Positions 40,923 through 50,652 of a DNA stretch of 64,000 nucleotides are shown here, piece after piece. A program made the position numbers and the translations under genes. The notes beneath the pieces are model-generated. The model did no database searches. It was not told the DNA's origin and saw nothing but the letters and a program-made list of their open reading frames with translations. The stretch is from positions 3,074,001-3,138,000 of the forward strand of contig CP119325.1 of NCBI GenBank assembly GCA_029202525.1. The letters are read 5' to 3'. Origin of the DNA: Candidatus Pseudomonas phytovorans (GTDB taxonomy: Bacteria > Pseudomonadota > Gammaproteobacteria > Pseudomonadales > Pseudomonadaceae). Position 1 is the stretch's first letter. Each line of letters opens with the position of its first letter.

Positions 40923-41935
40923 GAGCGCCCCCGGAAGCGCACAACCGGGCTGATCTGGCCATGTCGGTCATCGACAAAGCTGGTCCAGCCCAGGTAAGCA
41001 CCCTGGCTGCGGTGCAAACAGAAGGGCGACAACGCGTTCTGCATCAGACGCAGCTCCAGGTCGTATGCCAGCCCGTCACGCAGCAGAAAGTCGATCAGTG
41101 CACGCAAACGGCCGAAGTTGATGCCGCTGGGCAGCAAGTCCCGCAGTTGCGTCTGGTCGAGTTCGCTGATCACGATGGTGAATTTGCTGCTGCGGGTGCG
41201 CGTGCGGTTGCCAACCATGAACGAGCTGCCCAGTTGGCCGTTGGTATGTCCCAAGTGTGTAAGCTGCCTGGACGTAGTCGCGACTGACCGCGTCTCGAAC
41301 TCGCGGATCTGCACATGCTTGAGGTCGAAGCAGTGCGCGATGATGCCGGCTACAGTACCCGGCGCACGGCTGCGGCTGGCGATCACGCCGGCAAAACTGA
41401 GCAGACGGCTCCAGGGCAGCGCCGTGTCCCCTCGCAACTGCTTGTCGTCAAGCCCCAGCAGGGCAAACATGTACTGCGAAAACCCGTCACTGGCGCCCGG
41501 CTGGAAACGGATGTAATAGCGGTACTTGCGCCAGATACGGTGCAACAGGCTGAGCAGGTAGTGGTTGAAAAAGTCGAAGAAGGCCGGTCGTACACCAATG
41601 CCCTGCGCATGTTCATAGGCCACCTGTTCCAGGTAATAGGTGGGCAATGGCGAATCGGTGCCGTGCAACCCCAGGAACGTGGCAACGACGCGGTAGCGCG
41701 CGTCTTCAGCGGGCATTCTTTCGGCTTTGCACACGTCTGAAACGGGAAAGGTCAGCCGTGGGTCGCAGGCCAGGCGCACGCGCTGCCGGGTGGCCTCGTT
41801 TGGCCAGCGGGGTTCCAGGTCATCGCCATGCAGCCCGTGCAGTCGCTCCAGCAACTGGAAGAAGTTGTACTGGTGCGCTTCGGCGAGCAGTTTGTCGGCT
41901 AGATCAGCGGTTGCTTGCCGGTCTGTATTGGCCAT
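40919..41935 (-). CDS. tssG: TssG T6SS baseplate protein, 338 aa
   Basis: The sequence shows the TssG family features: YNFFQLLERLHGLHGDDLEPRWPNEATRQRVRLACDPRLTFPVSDV, then HGTDSPLPTYYLEQVAYEHAQG, FFDFFNHYLLSLLHRIWRKYRYYIRF and the LGWTSFV end. TssG forms the baseplate wedge with TssE, TssF and TssK. The length is normal. Its start overlaps the C-terminal remnant of tssF by 37 bases. Confidence 0.88.
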   Translation of the reverse strand: MANTDRQATADLADKLLAEAHQYNFFQLLERLHGLHGDDLEPRWPNEATRQRVRLACDPRLTFPVSDVCKAERMPAEDARYRVVATFLGLHGTDSPLPTYYLEQVAYEHAQGIGVRPAFFDFFNHYLLSLLHRIWRKYRYYIRFQPGASDGFSQYMFALLGLDDKQLRGDTALPWSRLLSFAGVIASRSRAPGTVAGIIAHCFDLKHVQIREFETRSVATTSRQLTHLGHTNGQLGSSFMVGNRTRTRSSKFTIVISELDQTQLRDLLPSGINFGRLRALIDFLLRDGLAYDLELRLMQNALSPFCLHRSQGAYLGWTSFVDDRHGQISPVVRFRGRS

Positions 41936-42859
41936 ATGTAGTGCTCGTTATTGGTCGTATTGATCACTTCCAGCTGATGGAAGGAATTGATGCTGGCGTA
42001 CAAGGCGAAGAAGTGGGCGAGCACGCAGCTGAACAGGTACAAGTCGCCTTCGCAGAGGAAGGCGGTCTGGTCCAGTTTCAGCCGGGTGTGCAGGCCGCGA
42101 ATGGGTTGCCCCTTGAACAGCCAATCCATGGGCTGTGTGTTGATATCGCGTATACCGTCCAGGCGCTTACGGGTAGTGCGGGCCTGCTGGATGTCGTGCA
42201 GGGCCATGAAATCGTAGGCGCGGATCACTGCTTTGAGCGGCTCTACCGAGAGCAGGGACAGGTAGTTGAGCGACATGTTGGATATCAATGAGGTATTGAG
42301 AAACCCACAAGTAAAGCGTTCGTGCGGTGCCGGTATCGCCGCTGAGGTAAAAGTCGAGGCTGGTACAGCCCAGGCTGTTCAACGGCCGCTCGACCACTGT
42401 GTGCAGGCCGATGCAGACCACGGAACTGTCGAGTGTCTGGGTGGCGGCCACCGTCTCGATCTCGAACGGATGAACGTTGACCGCTGTGCAGGTGCGAAAC
42501 TCGCAGGCTACGCCGTCGACCGGTTTAGAGAACAGCCTCGACCCCTTCGGGATGTATTGTGACTGGCTGAGGGATTGCCTGACCGGGCTGAACTGGATGA
42601 TCGTCGCGCTGGGCAGAGGCCGCAGGTAATTCGGCCACAGTAACTGCAGCATGGGATGGGTCAGCTCTGGCAGATCATCCTCCAGCTTGAGCCGTAGCTT
42701 GGCGGTCAGAAACGCGAAGGCTTCCATCAGGCGTTCGACATCGGGGTCGCTGGCACCTTTGCCAAGCAAACGGGCGAGTTGCGGGTTGTCCTTGGCAAAG
42801 TCGTTCCCCAGTTCGTGCAGGTAACGCAGTTCTTCGCTGAAACTGTCTTTCAGTGACAT
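41899..42859 (-). pseudogene. tssF: tssF broken by an internal deletion and frameshift
   Basis: Two pieces of one TssF gene are visible. The N-terminal piece (from 42859) starts MSLKDSFSEELRYLHELGNDFAKDNPQLARLLG and stays TssF-like to about LYLWVSQYLI near 42290. The C-terminal piece continues in another frame from LISNMSLNYLSLLSVEPLKAVIRAYDF to LFSCVLAHFFALYASINSFHQLEV. Together they make about 320 residues, whereas the intact TssF in this window has 589, so roughly 250-270 residues are missing at the junction. Since TssF is essential to the baseplate, this set cannot work unless the second tssF substitutes. Confidence 0.85.
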
Positions 42860-42862
42860 CGG

Positions 42863-43273
42863 TCACCTCACTCGGGTGTAGCGGTTGTGCCCGTTGACCA
42901 GCAGCTCGAGTTGCAGTTGCTCTGCGTGGTTGTTGACCTGTACCAGGCAATCCAGCTTGAAATGCAGTTCCAGCGGGGCATGGGTATCAGGCACTGCGTT
43001 GAGCGTGCGAACCTGTATGCGTGGCTCGAAGCGCTGGAGGGTGCGGCGGATATCAGCGCTTACTTGCACAAGCAAGTCGCCGCTGTTCACGTCATGCCCG
43101 TTGAAGTCGCGCAGGCCCAGCTCAGGGCTGCTTTGGGAGCACCCATGGCGGGCATTCAGCAGCGTTTCGAGGTGACGCTTGATGGCGGCGAACTTGTGGG
43201 AAGCGCTCTCTCGCCGGGAGGCCTCCCGGTTGCTGCACTGATCCAGCATCAAGCGATCAAAAAGACCACTCAT
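42863..43273 (-). CDS. tssE: TssE T6SS baseplate protein, 136 aa
   Basis: A gp25-like protein of ordinary TssE length: SASHKFAAIKRHLETLLNARHGCSQSSPELGLRDFNGHD and RRTLQRFEPRIQVRTLNAVP...LHFKLDCLVQ are typical. It fits in the spike-baseplate joint that starts sheath growth. It overlaps the end of tssC by four bases and is intact. A second TssE gene exists at 55611. Confidence 0.88.
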   Translation of the reverse strand: MSGLFDRLMLDQCSNREASRRESASHKFAAIKRHLETLLNARHGCSQSSPELGLRDFNGHDVNSGDLLVQVSADIRRTLQRFEPRIQVRTLNAVPDTHAPLELHFKLDCLVQVNNHAEQLQLELLVNGHNRYTRVR

Positions 43274-44760
43274 TGCGTATCAAGCCGCCCGACCAGGGAG
43301 ATTTCGAAATTCGCGCCCATATACTTGAAGTGCGGGCGAACGGCGAGCGACACCTGGTACCAGCCCGGGTCGCCGGCAACATCCGAGACCTCAATACTGG
43401 CGGCACGCAGTGGCCGACGGCTGCGAACGTCGGCAGACGGATTCTCCTGGTCGGCGACGTACTGTTTGATCCATTTGTTCAGCTCGGACTCAAGGTCGCG
43501 GCGCTCTTTCCAACTGCCGATTTGCTCGCGCTGCAGCACCTTGATGTAATGGGCCAGCCGGTTGACGATGAACAGGTAGGGCAACTGGGTACCGAGCTTG
43601 TAGTTGGTTTGTGCCTGTAGGCCTTCGGGGGTTTTGGGGAAGTGCTTGGGCTTTTGCACCGAGTTGGCCGAGAAGAACGCGGCGTTGTCGCTGTCTTTGC
43701 GCATGGTCAGTGCAATGAAACCCTCTTCGGCCAGCTCGAATTCCTTGCGGTCGGAAATCAGCACCTCGGTAGGAATCTTGGCCTGCAACTGGCCCAGGGA
43801 CTCGTACAGGTGGACCGGCAAGTCTTCGACGGCACCGCCCGATTGGGGGCCGATGATGTTCGGGCACCAGCGGTAGCGGGCGAAACTGTCGTTGATGCAA
43901 CTGGCTAACAGAAAGGCAGAATTGCCCCACAGGTAGTTGTCGTGCTGCCCGTCGATGTTTTCGTCGTAATTGAAGCTTTCGATCGGCTGCTCCTGCGGGT
44001 GGTAAGCGCTGCGGAGCATGAAGCGCGGCCCTGTCAGGGCGACGTGACGGGCGTCTTCGCTTTCACGAAACGCGCGCCACTTGGCATGCCGTGGGCCGGC
44101 GAAGAGGTCTTTTATTTCCTTGAGGTTGGGCAACTCCTCGAAGCTGCTCAGATTGAAAAACTCGGGGGCGGGTGCGGCGAGAAAAGGCGCATGGGACATG
44201 GCACCTATGGAGGCCATGTAACTCAGCAGTTTGATGTCGGGGGAAGAAGGGCCGAAATTGTAGTTGCCGACCATGGCCGCAATCGGCTCTCCGCCGAACT
44301 GGCCATAACCTGCGGTGTAAACATGTTTGTAGATACCGCTGCAGGTGATGTCTGCAGCATTTTCAAAGTCGTCGAGCAGGTCTTCTTTACTGGTGTGCAA
44401 GACTTCGAGCTTTATGTTTTCTCTGAAGTCTGTGCGTTCGACCAGAAGTTTCAGGCTGCGCCATGATGATTCAAGCTGCTGGAACTCAGACTGATGCAAA
44501 ATGGCATCCATCTGTTTGCCGAGTACCCTGTCGATTTCGGCAATCATCTGGTCGGCCCGATGCTTGTTGATCAGTTGATCCGGGTCGTTGTTCTTAAGGA
44601 TTTCGGCGATGAAGGCAGATACACCCTGCCTGGCAACCTGGTAGCCCTCCTGAGCAGGTACCAGTTTGGTCTCTGCCATGATCTGATCGAGCAAGGTAAC
44701 GTTGCCCGAGGTGTCGGTCGGTTTATCTGTGGTGATGGTGGGGTTGCTTGGCTTAGGCAT
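43270..44760 (-). CDS. tssC: TssC T6SS sheath large subunit, 496 aa
   Basis: The large sheath subunit, with FRENIKLEVLHTSKEDLLDDFENAADITCSGIYKHVYTAGYGQFGGEPIAAMVGNYNFGPSSPDIKLLSYMASIGAMSHAPFLAAPAPEFF near the middle and the C-terminal GDPGWYQVSLAVRPHFKYMGANFEISLVGRLD. TssC with TssB builds the contractile sheath. Length is normal, and the gene appears intact. It is 17 bp downstream of tssB. Confidence 0.93.
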   Translation of the reverse strand: MPKPSNPTITTDKPTDTSGNVTLLDQIMAETKLVPAQEGYQVARQGVSAFIAEILKNNDPDQLINKHRADQMIAEIDRVLGKQMDAILHQSEFQQLESSWRSLKLLVERTDFRENIKLEVLHTSKEDLLDDFENAADITCSGIYKHVYTAGYGQFGGEPIAAMVGNYNFGPSSPDIKLLSYMASIGAMSHAPFLAAPAPEFFNLSSFEELPNLKEIKDLFAGPRHAKWRAFRESEDARHVALTGPRFMLRSAYHPQEQPIESFNYDENIDGQHDNYLWGNSAFLLASCINDSFARYRWCPNIIGPQSGGAVEDLPVHLYESLGQLQAKIPTEVLISDRKEFELAEEGFIALTMRKDSDNAAFFSANSVQKPKHFPKTPEGLQAQTNYKLGTQLPYLFIVNRLAHYIKVLQREQIGSWKERRDLESELNKWIKQYVADQENPSADVRSRRPLRAASIEVSDVAGDPGWYQVSLAVRPHFKYMGANFEISLVGRLDTQ

Positions 44761-44777
44761 GGGTGCGCTCCGTTGTC

Positions 44778-45281
44778 TCAGTCTTTTTCGGGTGCCTCAA
44801 GCACCAGGTCCAGTTCTTGGGCGAGCTGTTTACGGGCCTGCTCGTTGTTAAGCAGGTGCTGCAGCTGCTTGCGGAAGGCCGGGACGTTACCCAGTGGGCC
44901 TTTCAGGGCGACCAGCGCTTCGCGAAGCTCCAGCAGTTTGTTCAGCTCGGGCACCTGGCGCGCGATCCGGTCCGGCCCGAAATCGTTGATGGAACGGAAC
45001 TGCAGTTGGACTGCCAGCTCGGCATCCGGGGCGGTGCTGAGCCTGGATGGCACAGAAACGTTCAGGCTCACGTTGGCGTCGCTCAACACGCTGTTGAAGG
45101 TGTGTTTATCGATGCGCATGACCTGACGGTCCTCTAGCGCCCGGCTGTCATCCAGCCCGAAGTCGCCCAGAACCAGCATCTTGTGGGGCAGCTCTACCTC
45201 AGCCTGCTCATCACTCGTCGCTGGGACATACTTGATATTGACGCGTTCTTTAGGTGCGACGGATCCCGTGCTTTTAGACAT
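44778..45281 (-). CDS. tssB: TssB T6SS sheath small subunit, 167 aa
   Basis: The small sheath subunit, with VAPKERVNIKYVPATSDEQAEVELPHKMLVLGDFGL, and the helical tail FRKQLQHLLNNEQARKQLAQELDLV. It is the first gene of the minus-strand set. The ATG at 45281 (MSKSTGSVAPKERV) was chosen because upstream in-frame residues are low-quality. AGGAG-like bases are weak, and a divergent promoter region of 326 bp lies upstream. Confidence 0.92.
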   Translation of the reverse strand: MSKSTGSVAPKERVNIKYVPATSDEQAEVELPHKMLVLGDFGLDDSRALEDRQVMRIDKHTFNSVLSDANVSLNVSVPSRLSTAPDAELAVQLQFRSINDFGPDRIARQVPELNKLLELREALVALKGPLGNVPAFRKQLQHLLNNEQARKQLAQELDLVLEAPEKD

Positions 45282-45607
45282 CAGCAGGTAACTCCTTGTT
45301 GGCTTGTAGGATGTTTGGGCGTAGGCGTGTTTGATATTGCTGTAATTCTTGTAGGAAGTTTCCTGCATATGTTTAATTGGTTGGGGTGGTTGTCTGTCCC
45401 TATAAAAACCATGCATGGAAAAGTGCTGCGTGGTCGAGCGTGAAGATGTAAGTTAATATTTGTTTGTGTGCACCTGGAGGCATGTATTAGGCTTCTGCTG
45501 ATTTTGTTCGAGTTGGCCGCATGCATTTATGTGTGGTGGTGTTTATTTGTAGGAAAGTTCGTGTGCTCATGTAGGGCGTTTGTACTATTTCAGAGAGTAA
45601 GCTCAGG
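45282..45607. promoter_or_regulatory. Divergent region between the two T6SS sets
   Basis: This 326-bp AT-richer spacer separates tssB and tagO and must hold promoters for both sets. It contains a short dyad AGGAA-GT-TTCCT (45353-45364). I looked for a -24/-12 sigma-54 pattern on both strands and did not find one. No coding region is convincing. Confidence 0.5.
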
Positions 45608-46258
45608 ATGATTAACCGCTGTGTATATGGCGCCGGCCTCTCGTTGCTGTTTTGTTTGCAGCCAGTGCTGGCGGGTCCCACTCGGGACTGCCCCCGGATA
45701 GTGTCCAGCGTCGAGCGGCTGGCCTGTTTCGATCAGGCTGCGGGCACCCCGGCATACATGACAGAACGGCAGTGGTCTGCACCGGAGCAGCAGGCACCCA
45801 GTGTGTTGCGCGTGTTGGCCAATGAAGCTGCCCGGGCAGCGGACGACCTCACGTTTCGGCTTCGGGGCCAGATTCAGGAAGGTGCGGGCGCACCAGCGCT
45901 TGTGATTTCGGCGCCTGCCATTGCATCGAGTGACGAACCTGCTTACATGGCAATCAGTTGCATCCAGGCGATCTCCCGGCTACAGCTGATCGCCAGGCGC
46001 CCGATCGAAGCAAGCTGGGTCAAGGTACGGCTGACCGGGCAGGGCTGGTCTACCCGTGAGACGCCCTGGCAGGTGATGGAGAACGGGCAGGTGCTCGATG
46101 CCGGGCGGGGTCTGCCAGCCATCGAGCAGATCAGGGAGCTGATCGGTGCTCAGCGTATCCAGGTTGTGAGTGATCACGCCGAGATCGACGGGTTGACCTT
46201 CGATGCACAAGGCCTGGACCCCTTGATCAGCCAGGCGCGAAGCACATGCCGGTGGTAG
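45608..46258 (+). CDS. VasI/TagO-family T6SS-associated protein, 216 aa
   Basis: A secreted or periplasmic protein with a signal peptide (MINRCVYGAGLSLLFCLQPVLA) and the VasI features DCPRIVSSVERLACFDQAAG, SSDEPAYMAISCIQAISRLQLIARRPI and a C-terminal STCRW. VasI proteins occur in T6SS loci, and their role is poorly known. The gene appears intact. It is the first gene of the plus-strand set and overlaps the start of the truncated clpV. Confidence 0.82.
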   Translation: MINRCVYGAGLSLLFCLQPVLAGPTRDCPRIVSSVERLACFDQAAGTPAYMTERQWSAPEQQAPSVLRVLANEAARAADDLTFRLRGQIQEGAGAPALVISAPAIASSDEPAYMAISCIQAISRLQLIARRPIEASWVKVRLTGQGWSTRETPWQVMENGQVLDAGRGLPAIEQIRELIGAQRIQVVSDHAEIDGLTFDAQGLDPLISQARSTCRW

Positions 46259-47703
46259 CGCAGGTATCCGGGGACGAGGTCAGTCGGTTGCCGGACAAAG
46301 CGGTTGACCTGATAGATACCGCCTGCGCACGCGTTCGCATGAGCCTGGATTGCGAACCCCAGGCGCTGGTGCACCTGAAGTCTCAGAAGACGGCCCTGAC
46401 TGCAGAGCAAACTGCGCTGGAAGAGGATGCACAGCTTACCGGCAAGGTGATTGAGCCTCGATTGACGAAGATCAACGCTCAGCTGTTTCAACTGGAGCGC
46501 CAGCAGGCCGCGCTGGAGTTGCAGTACCAACAAGAACTCGATCTTACCCACCAACTGCTCAATGTCCGTCAGGCCGAGCAGGTCGATACAGCGGCCTGCG
46601 CGCAGCTGCAACAAGAACTGAGCTATGTACAGGGGAGTCGGCCGCTACTGTCGCTCGACGTGTGTGCCCGCAGCGTGGCCGAGGTGATCGCTGACTGGAC
46701 AGGCGTTCCCCTCGGGAGCTTGCTCAAGGACGAACACGCCAGCTTGTTGACCCTGGAAGATCAACTGGCCGAACGCGTTGTCGGCCAAGACCCGGCCCTG
46801 CTCGCACTGGCTCAGCGGCTGCGTGCCGCCCGTACAGGGTTAACGAACGACAACGCGCCGATGGGCGTCTTCCTGCTGGTCGGCACCAGCGGCATCGGCA
46901 AGACGCAAACGGCGCATGCCCTGGCCAGCAGCCTGTTCGGTGGAGAGAAGTCGCTCATCACCCTCAACATGTCCGAGTACCAGGAGGCGCATACCGTCAG
47001 CCAACTGAAAGGGTCGCCACCTGGCTATGTTGGCTACGGCCAGGGTGGCGTACTCACCGAGGCCGTTCGACAGCGCCCCTATAGCGTCGTGCTGCTGGAC
47101 GAAGTCGAGAAGGCCCATCGTGATGTGCTCAACCTGTTCTATCAGGTGTTCGATCGCGGCGTCATGCGCGATGGCGAAGGACGGGAGATTGATTTTCGCA
47201 ATACGGTCATTCTGATGACCTCCAACCTCGGCAGCGACCTGCTGCAAAGTTACATCGAACAGCAGCCAGCCACGGAAGACGCTGCACTCCACGAGCTGTT
47301 GCGCCCGGTGCTACGCGAGCACTTCCAGCCAGCACTGCTGGCGCGATTCCAGACATTGATCTTCCGCCCGCTGGAAGCCGGCGCGCTCAAGCGCATTGTC
47401 GCGATCAAACTCGACCAGGTTGCCAGGCGTTTGCAGCGTCATTACGGCTTGCAGTGCGCGGTGGATGACGCGCTCTACGAGGCCTTGGTCGCCGCCTGCC
47501 TGCTGCCTGATACCGGCGCCCGCAATATCGACATTTTGCTGAACCAGCAGATTCTACCAGTACTCAGCCAACAGCTACTGCAGCGCCAGGCCCTGGGGCA
47601 GCCTACCCAAATGGTGGCGCTTGGGTACTGCGAAGACACCGGTATCAGCTTGAGCTTTTCCGATGAACACGACGCAGCGTTGCTGGCTACCGAGAGGGCT
47701 TGA
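46246..47703 (+). pseudogene. clpV: clpV (tssH) lacking its N-terminal half, 485 codons
   Basis: ClpV is the ATPase that takes contracted sheaths apart and normally has about 850-900 residues. Here only the end of the first AAA+ module (RLPDKAVDLIDTACARVRMSL), the coiled-coil insert and the complete second module remain. Walker A is GTSGIGKT and Walker B is VVLLDEVEKAH; SPPGYVGYGQGGVLTEAVR follows. The N domain, which binds TssC, and the first ATPase site are gone. Similarity begins just after the tagO stop, so a deletion of about 1.2-1.3 kb is likely. The frame is open and could be translated, but a working ClpV is not expected. Confidence 0.82.
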
Positions 47704-48167
47704 TGATGGTGACCCATAACCACTACACGCTTGAAGTCGATGAACTGGATGCCGTCGAGCTCGATGTACTGTCGTTCAAAGGCGAGGAATGGCTGAGCCA
47801 GCCTTTCAAGTACACGGTGGCCTTTACCTCTGCGACGCAGGACATCAATGCTGCCAAGGTCCTTGGCAAAGACGCCAGTTTTCAGATGGGGTCGTCAGGC
47901 GGGCCGCAGCAATATGTGACCCAGGAGGCCGCATCACGCACGCTGCACGGTGTGATCACCGGTTTCAAACGCGTCTCCAGTTCCAGGGATGAAGCCCGTT
48001 ATGAGGTGACCCTGCAGGCGCGGTTGGCACTGCTCAGCCGTGGCCAACAGTACCGGATCTATCAGCATCAGTCGGTACCGGAAATCGTCGAAAGCATCTT
48101 GCGCAATCGCCATCAATTCGAAGCGCATTACTTCCTGTTCGACCTGCTCCGCGAATACCCGTCATGA
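47700..48167 (+). pseudogene. vgrG: vgrG (tssI) N-terminal fragment, 155 codons
   Basis: The first 152 residues are a good VgrG N-terminus (THNHYTLEVDELDAVELDVLSFKGEEWLSQPFKYTVAFTSATQDINAAKVLGKDASF... to HYFLFDLLREYP), overlapping clpV by four bases. VgrG trimers form the spike and have about 600-700 residues, so most of the gp27-like and all of the gp5-like region are absent. A stop follows REYPS at once, where the sequence joins a tssM remnant. No effector or immunity gene remains beside it. Confidence 0.83.
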
Positions 48168-50652
48168 CTTCTTGCTTCGCTTATCGCGTGGCATCGAGAC
48201 CGGAACCGTTGCGCGCTGGCTCCCCGCGCTGCGTGCGCTACACAGCGAGCGTGAGATTGCATTACGCGGCGTGTGGTTCAGTTTGCCACTGCGCTCAAAT
48301 AATCACTCGGGGTTGAATCACCACTGGTTTGATAGCCCCGCGTGGTCTGGCATTGCCGGTGATCGGCCTGCTCGACCCCGCAGATTGGGTTGGAGCCCGG
48401 GAAGAATCATTTACGCCTCGGCGCTCGGGCTAGCGACCGTCTGGGCCATCGGCTTGTTGGTGTCCTTTGCCAGCAACCGTGTCGAACTCGGTCGAGTGGA
48501 TGCCGCATACCGGGCGCTGGAACAGCCCGAGGCCGGCAGTGATCCAATGCACGCCTTGGGCGAGCTGGTTCGCGAACTGTCCCGACTGGCCTACCGCAGC
48601 GAGCACGGCGCGCCCTGGTATCAACGCTTTGGCCTGAACCGCTCTGATGACCTGCGTGAGGCGGTGTGGCCGCTGTATGTTGAGGCCAATGCTCGACTGC
48701 TCCTTGACCCGACCGCGTCCGACCTGGAAGGCCAGCTTACCGCTCTGGTCAAGCTCGCACCTGGCAGCCCGGCACGTGCCGAGCGAGCGCAGCAGGCCTA
48801 TGAACCGCTCAAGGCCTACCTGATGCTGGCCCGCCCGGAAAAAGCCGATACTGACTTCCTGGTCGAGAGTGTGGGCGTAAAGCAGCCTGCCATGTGGCGG
48901 TTCTACGCCGAGCATTTGCCCGACCACCCGGAGTGGGCGGTCAAGGCCAACCCCAAGTTGATTGGCCAGGTTCGCCAGGTACTGCTCGCTGAGCTGGGCC
49001 AACGCAACGCGGAAGCGACGCTGTACCAGCAACTCCTCGACACCGCCGCCAACCACTATCCGCCGATGGCCTTGCAGCAAATGGTTGGCGACACAGACGC
49101 GACCGCGCTGTTCACCAGCACCGGTCACGTCCCCGGCGTGTTCACCCGTGAAGCCTGGGAGGGCCAGGTCCGCGCGGCCATCGATGACGCCGCGACGGCG
49201 CGTCGTGAGGAAATCGACTGGGTACTGAGCGATAACGTGGGCGATGTCGCGGGCGAGCTGAGCCCTGAGCAACTGAAAGCGCGGCTGACGGCGCGCTATT
49301 TCAGAGATTACAGCAGTGCCTGGCTGGCCTTTCTCAATAGCCTGCGCTGGAAGCAAAGCACTAACCTGCATGACGTAATTGCCCAGTTGACGGTGATGAG
49401 CGATCTGCGCCAGTCGTCTCTGATCGCCCTGATGAACACACTGAGCTACCAAGGGCAGGCGGGTGCCCGTGGCCAGGCCCTGGCCGACTCGCTGATTGAG
49501 TCGGCACAGAAGCTGGTGGGGCAGAAAGCGCCACCGCGGGTTGATCCGCTGGCTCAAGCTTCCAGCGGCCCACTCGACAGTACGTTCGGCCCCCTCATGA
49601 CCTTGTTGGGCAATGCCCCCGAAGGCCGACCCGGCAGCGACCAGTTGAGCCTGCAAACCTTCCTTACGCGGGTCACCAGTGTGCGGCTGAAGCTGCAACA
49701 GATAACCAATGCCCCAGACCCGCAAGCCATGACGCAAGTGATGGCGCAGACCGTGTTTCAAGGCAAGGGCGTCGACCTGAGCGACGCGCAGTCCTATGGC
49801 AACCTGATTGCCGCAAGCCTGGGCGCAGAGTGGGGTCCGGTGGCTCATGCGTTGTTCGTGCAACCCTTGACGCAGGCCTGGCAACAGATCCTGCAACCGT
49901 CATCCGCAGGCCTCAACCGGGACTGGCAGCGCGCCATCGTCGATGAGTGGCATGGCGCATTCGACAACCGATACCCCTTTGCCGCGTCCAGCAGTGATGC
50001 GTCCCTGCCCATGCTCGGGCAGATGATTCGCGCCGACTCCGGGCGGATCGAGCAGTTCCTGCACCAACAGCTCAGTGGACTGGTGCGCAAAGAGGGCAGT
50101 CGTTGGGTAATCGACCCCCGGCAAAGTCAGGGCTTGCGTTTCAACCCCGCCTTTCTGGAGGCCATCAACCAGCTCAGCCAGCTGGCAGATGTGCTCTACA
50201 CCGACGGCGGCATGGGCATGAGCTTCGAACTGCGCGGCAAACCCGTGCGGGATGTGGTGCAGACCAGCTTCGTGCTCAACGGCGAGAAGCATCATTACTT
50301 CAACCAGCGCGAGCGCTGGCAGCGCTTTCGCTGGCCAGGGCAGGGAGACCACCCCGGTATCAGCCTGACCTGGACCGGCATCCATGGCGGCGAACGGCTG
50401 TATGCGGACTACCAGGGCACCTGGGGTTTGATACGCCTGCTGGAGGAAGCCAGCGTTACACCGCTGGACGACGGCGATAGCCGTTTTCGTATGGTGTTGA
50501 GCGCGCCGGATGGCCTGGGCCTGACCTGGCATCTGCGTACGGAGCTGGGTGAAGGCCCGTTGGCGTTGCTCAAGCTGCGCAGCTTCCGCCTGCCCAGGGA
50601 CATCTTCCTTGTGGACGATGCGCGTTACGCGCAGAACGGAGGCCCGCTATGA
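48163..50652 (+). pseudogene. tssM: tssM (icmF) lacking its N-terminal part, 829 codons
   Basis: From about LLRLSRGIETGTVARWLPAL the frame is TssM-like. It keeps the third membrane helix (IIYASALGLATVWAIGLLVSFASNRVELGRVDAAY) and the complete periplasmic part to the C terminus, with WSPGR before the helix. The first two membrane helices and the cytoplasmic NTPase-like domain (some 350-450 residues) are missing, and the frame joins the vgrG remnant. TssM spans the envelope between TssL and TssJ. Whether this remnant is translated is unclear, because no good start follows the junction. Confidence 0.8.

Noticed and set aside
42167..42290. The C-terminal 30 residues of the first tssF fragment as genuine protein
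   Set aside because: After LYLWVSQYLI the frame runs antiparallel to TssF similarity, which continues in another frame; the tail is out-of-frame translation.
45282..45607. Sigma-54 promoter for the T6SS sets
   Set aside because: No -24/-12 pattern with the correct spacing was found on either strand.
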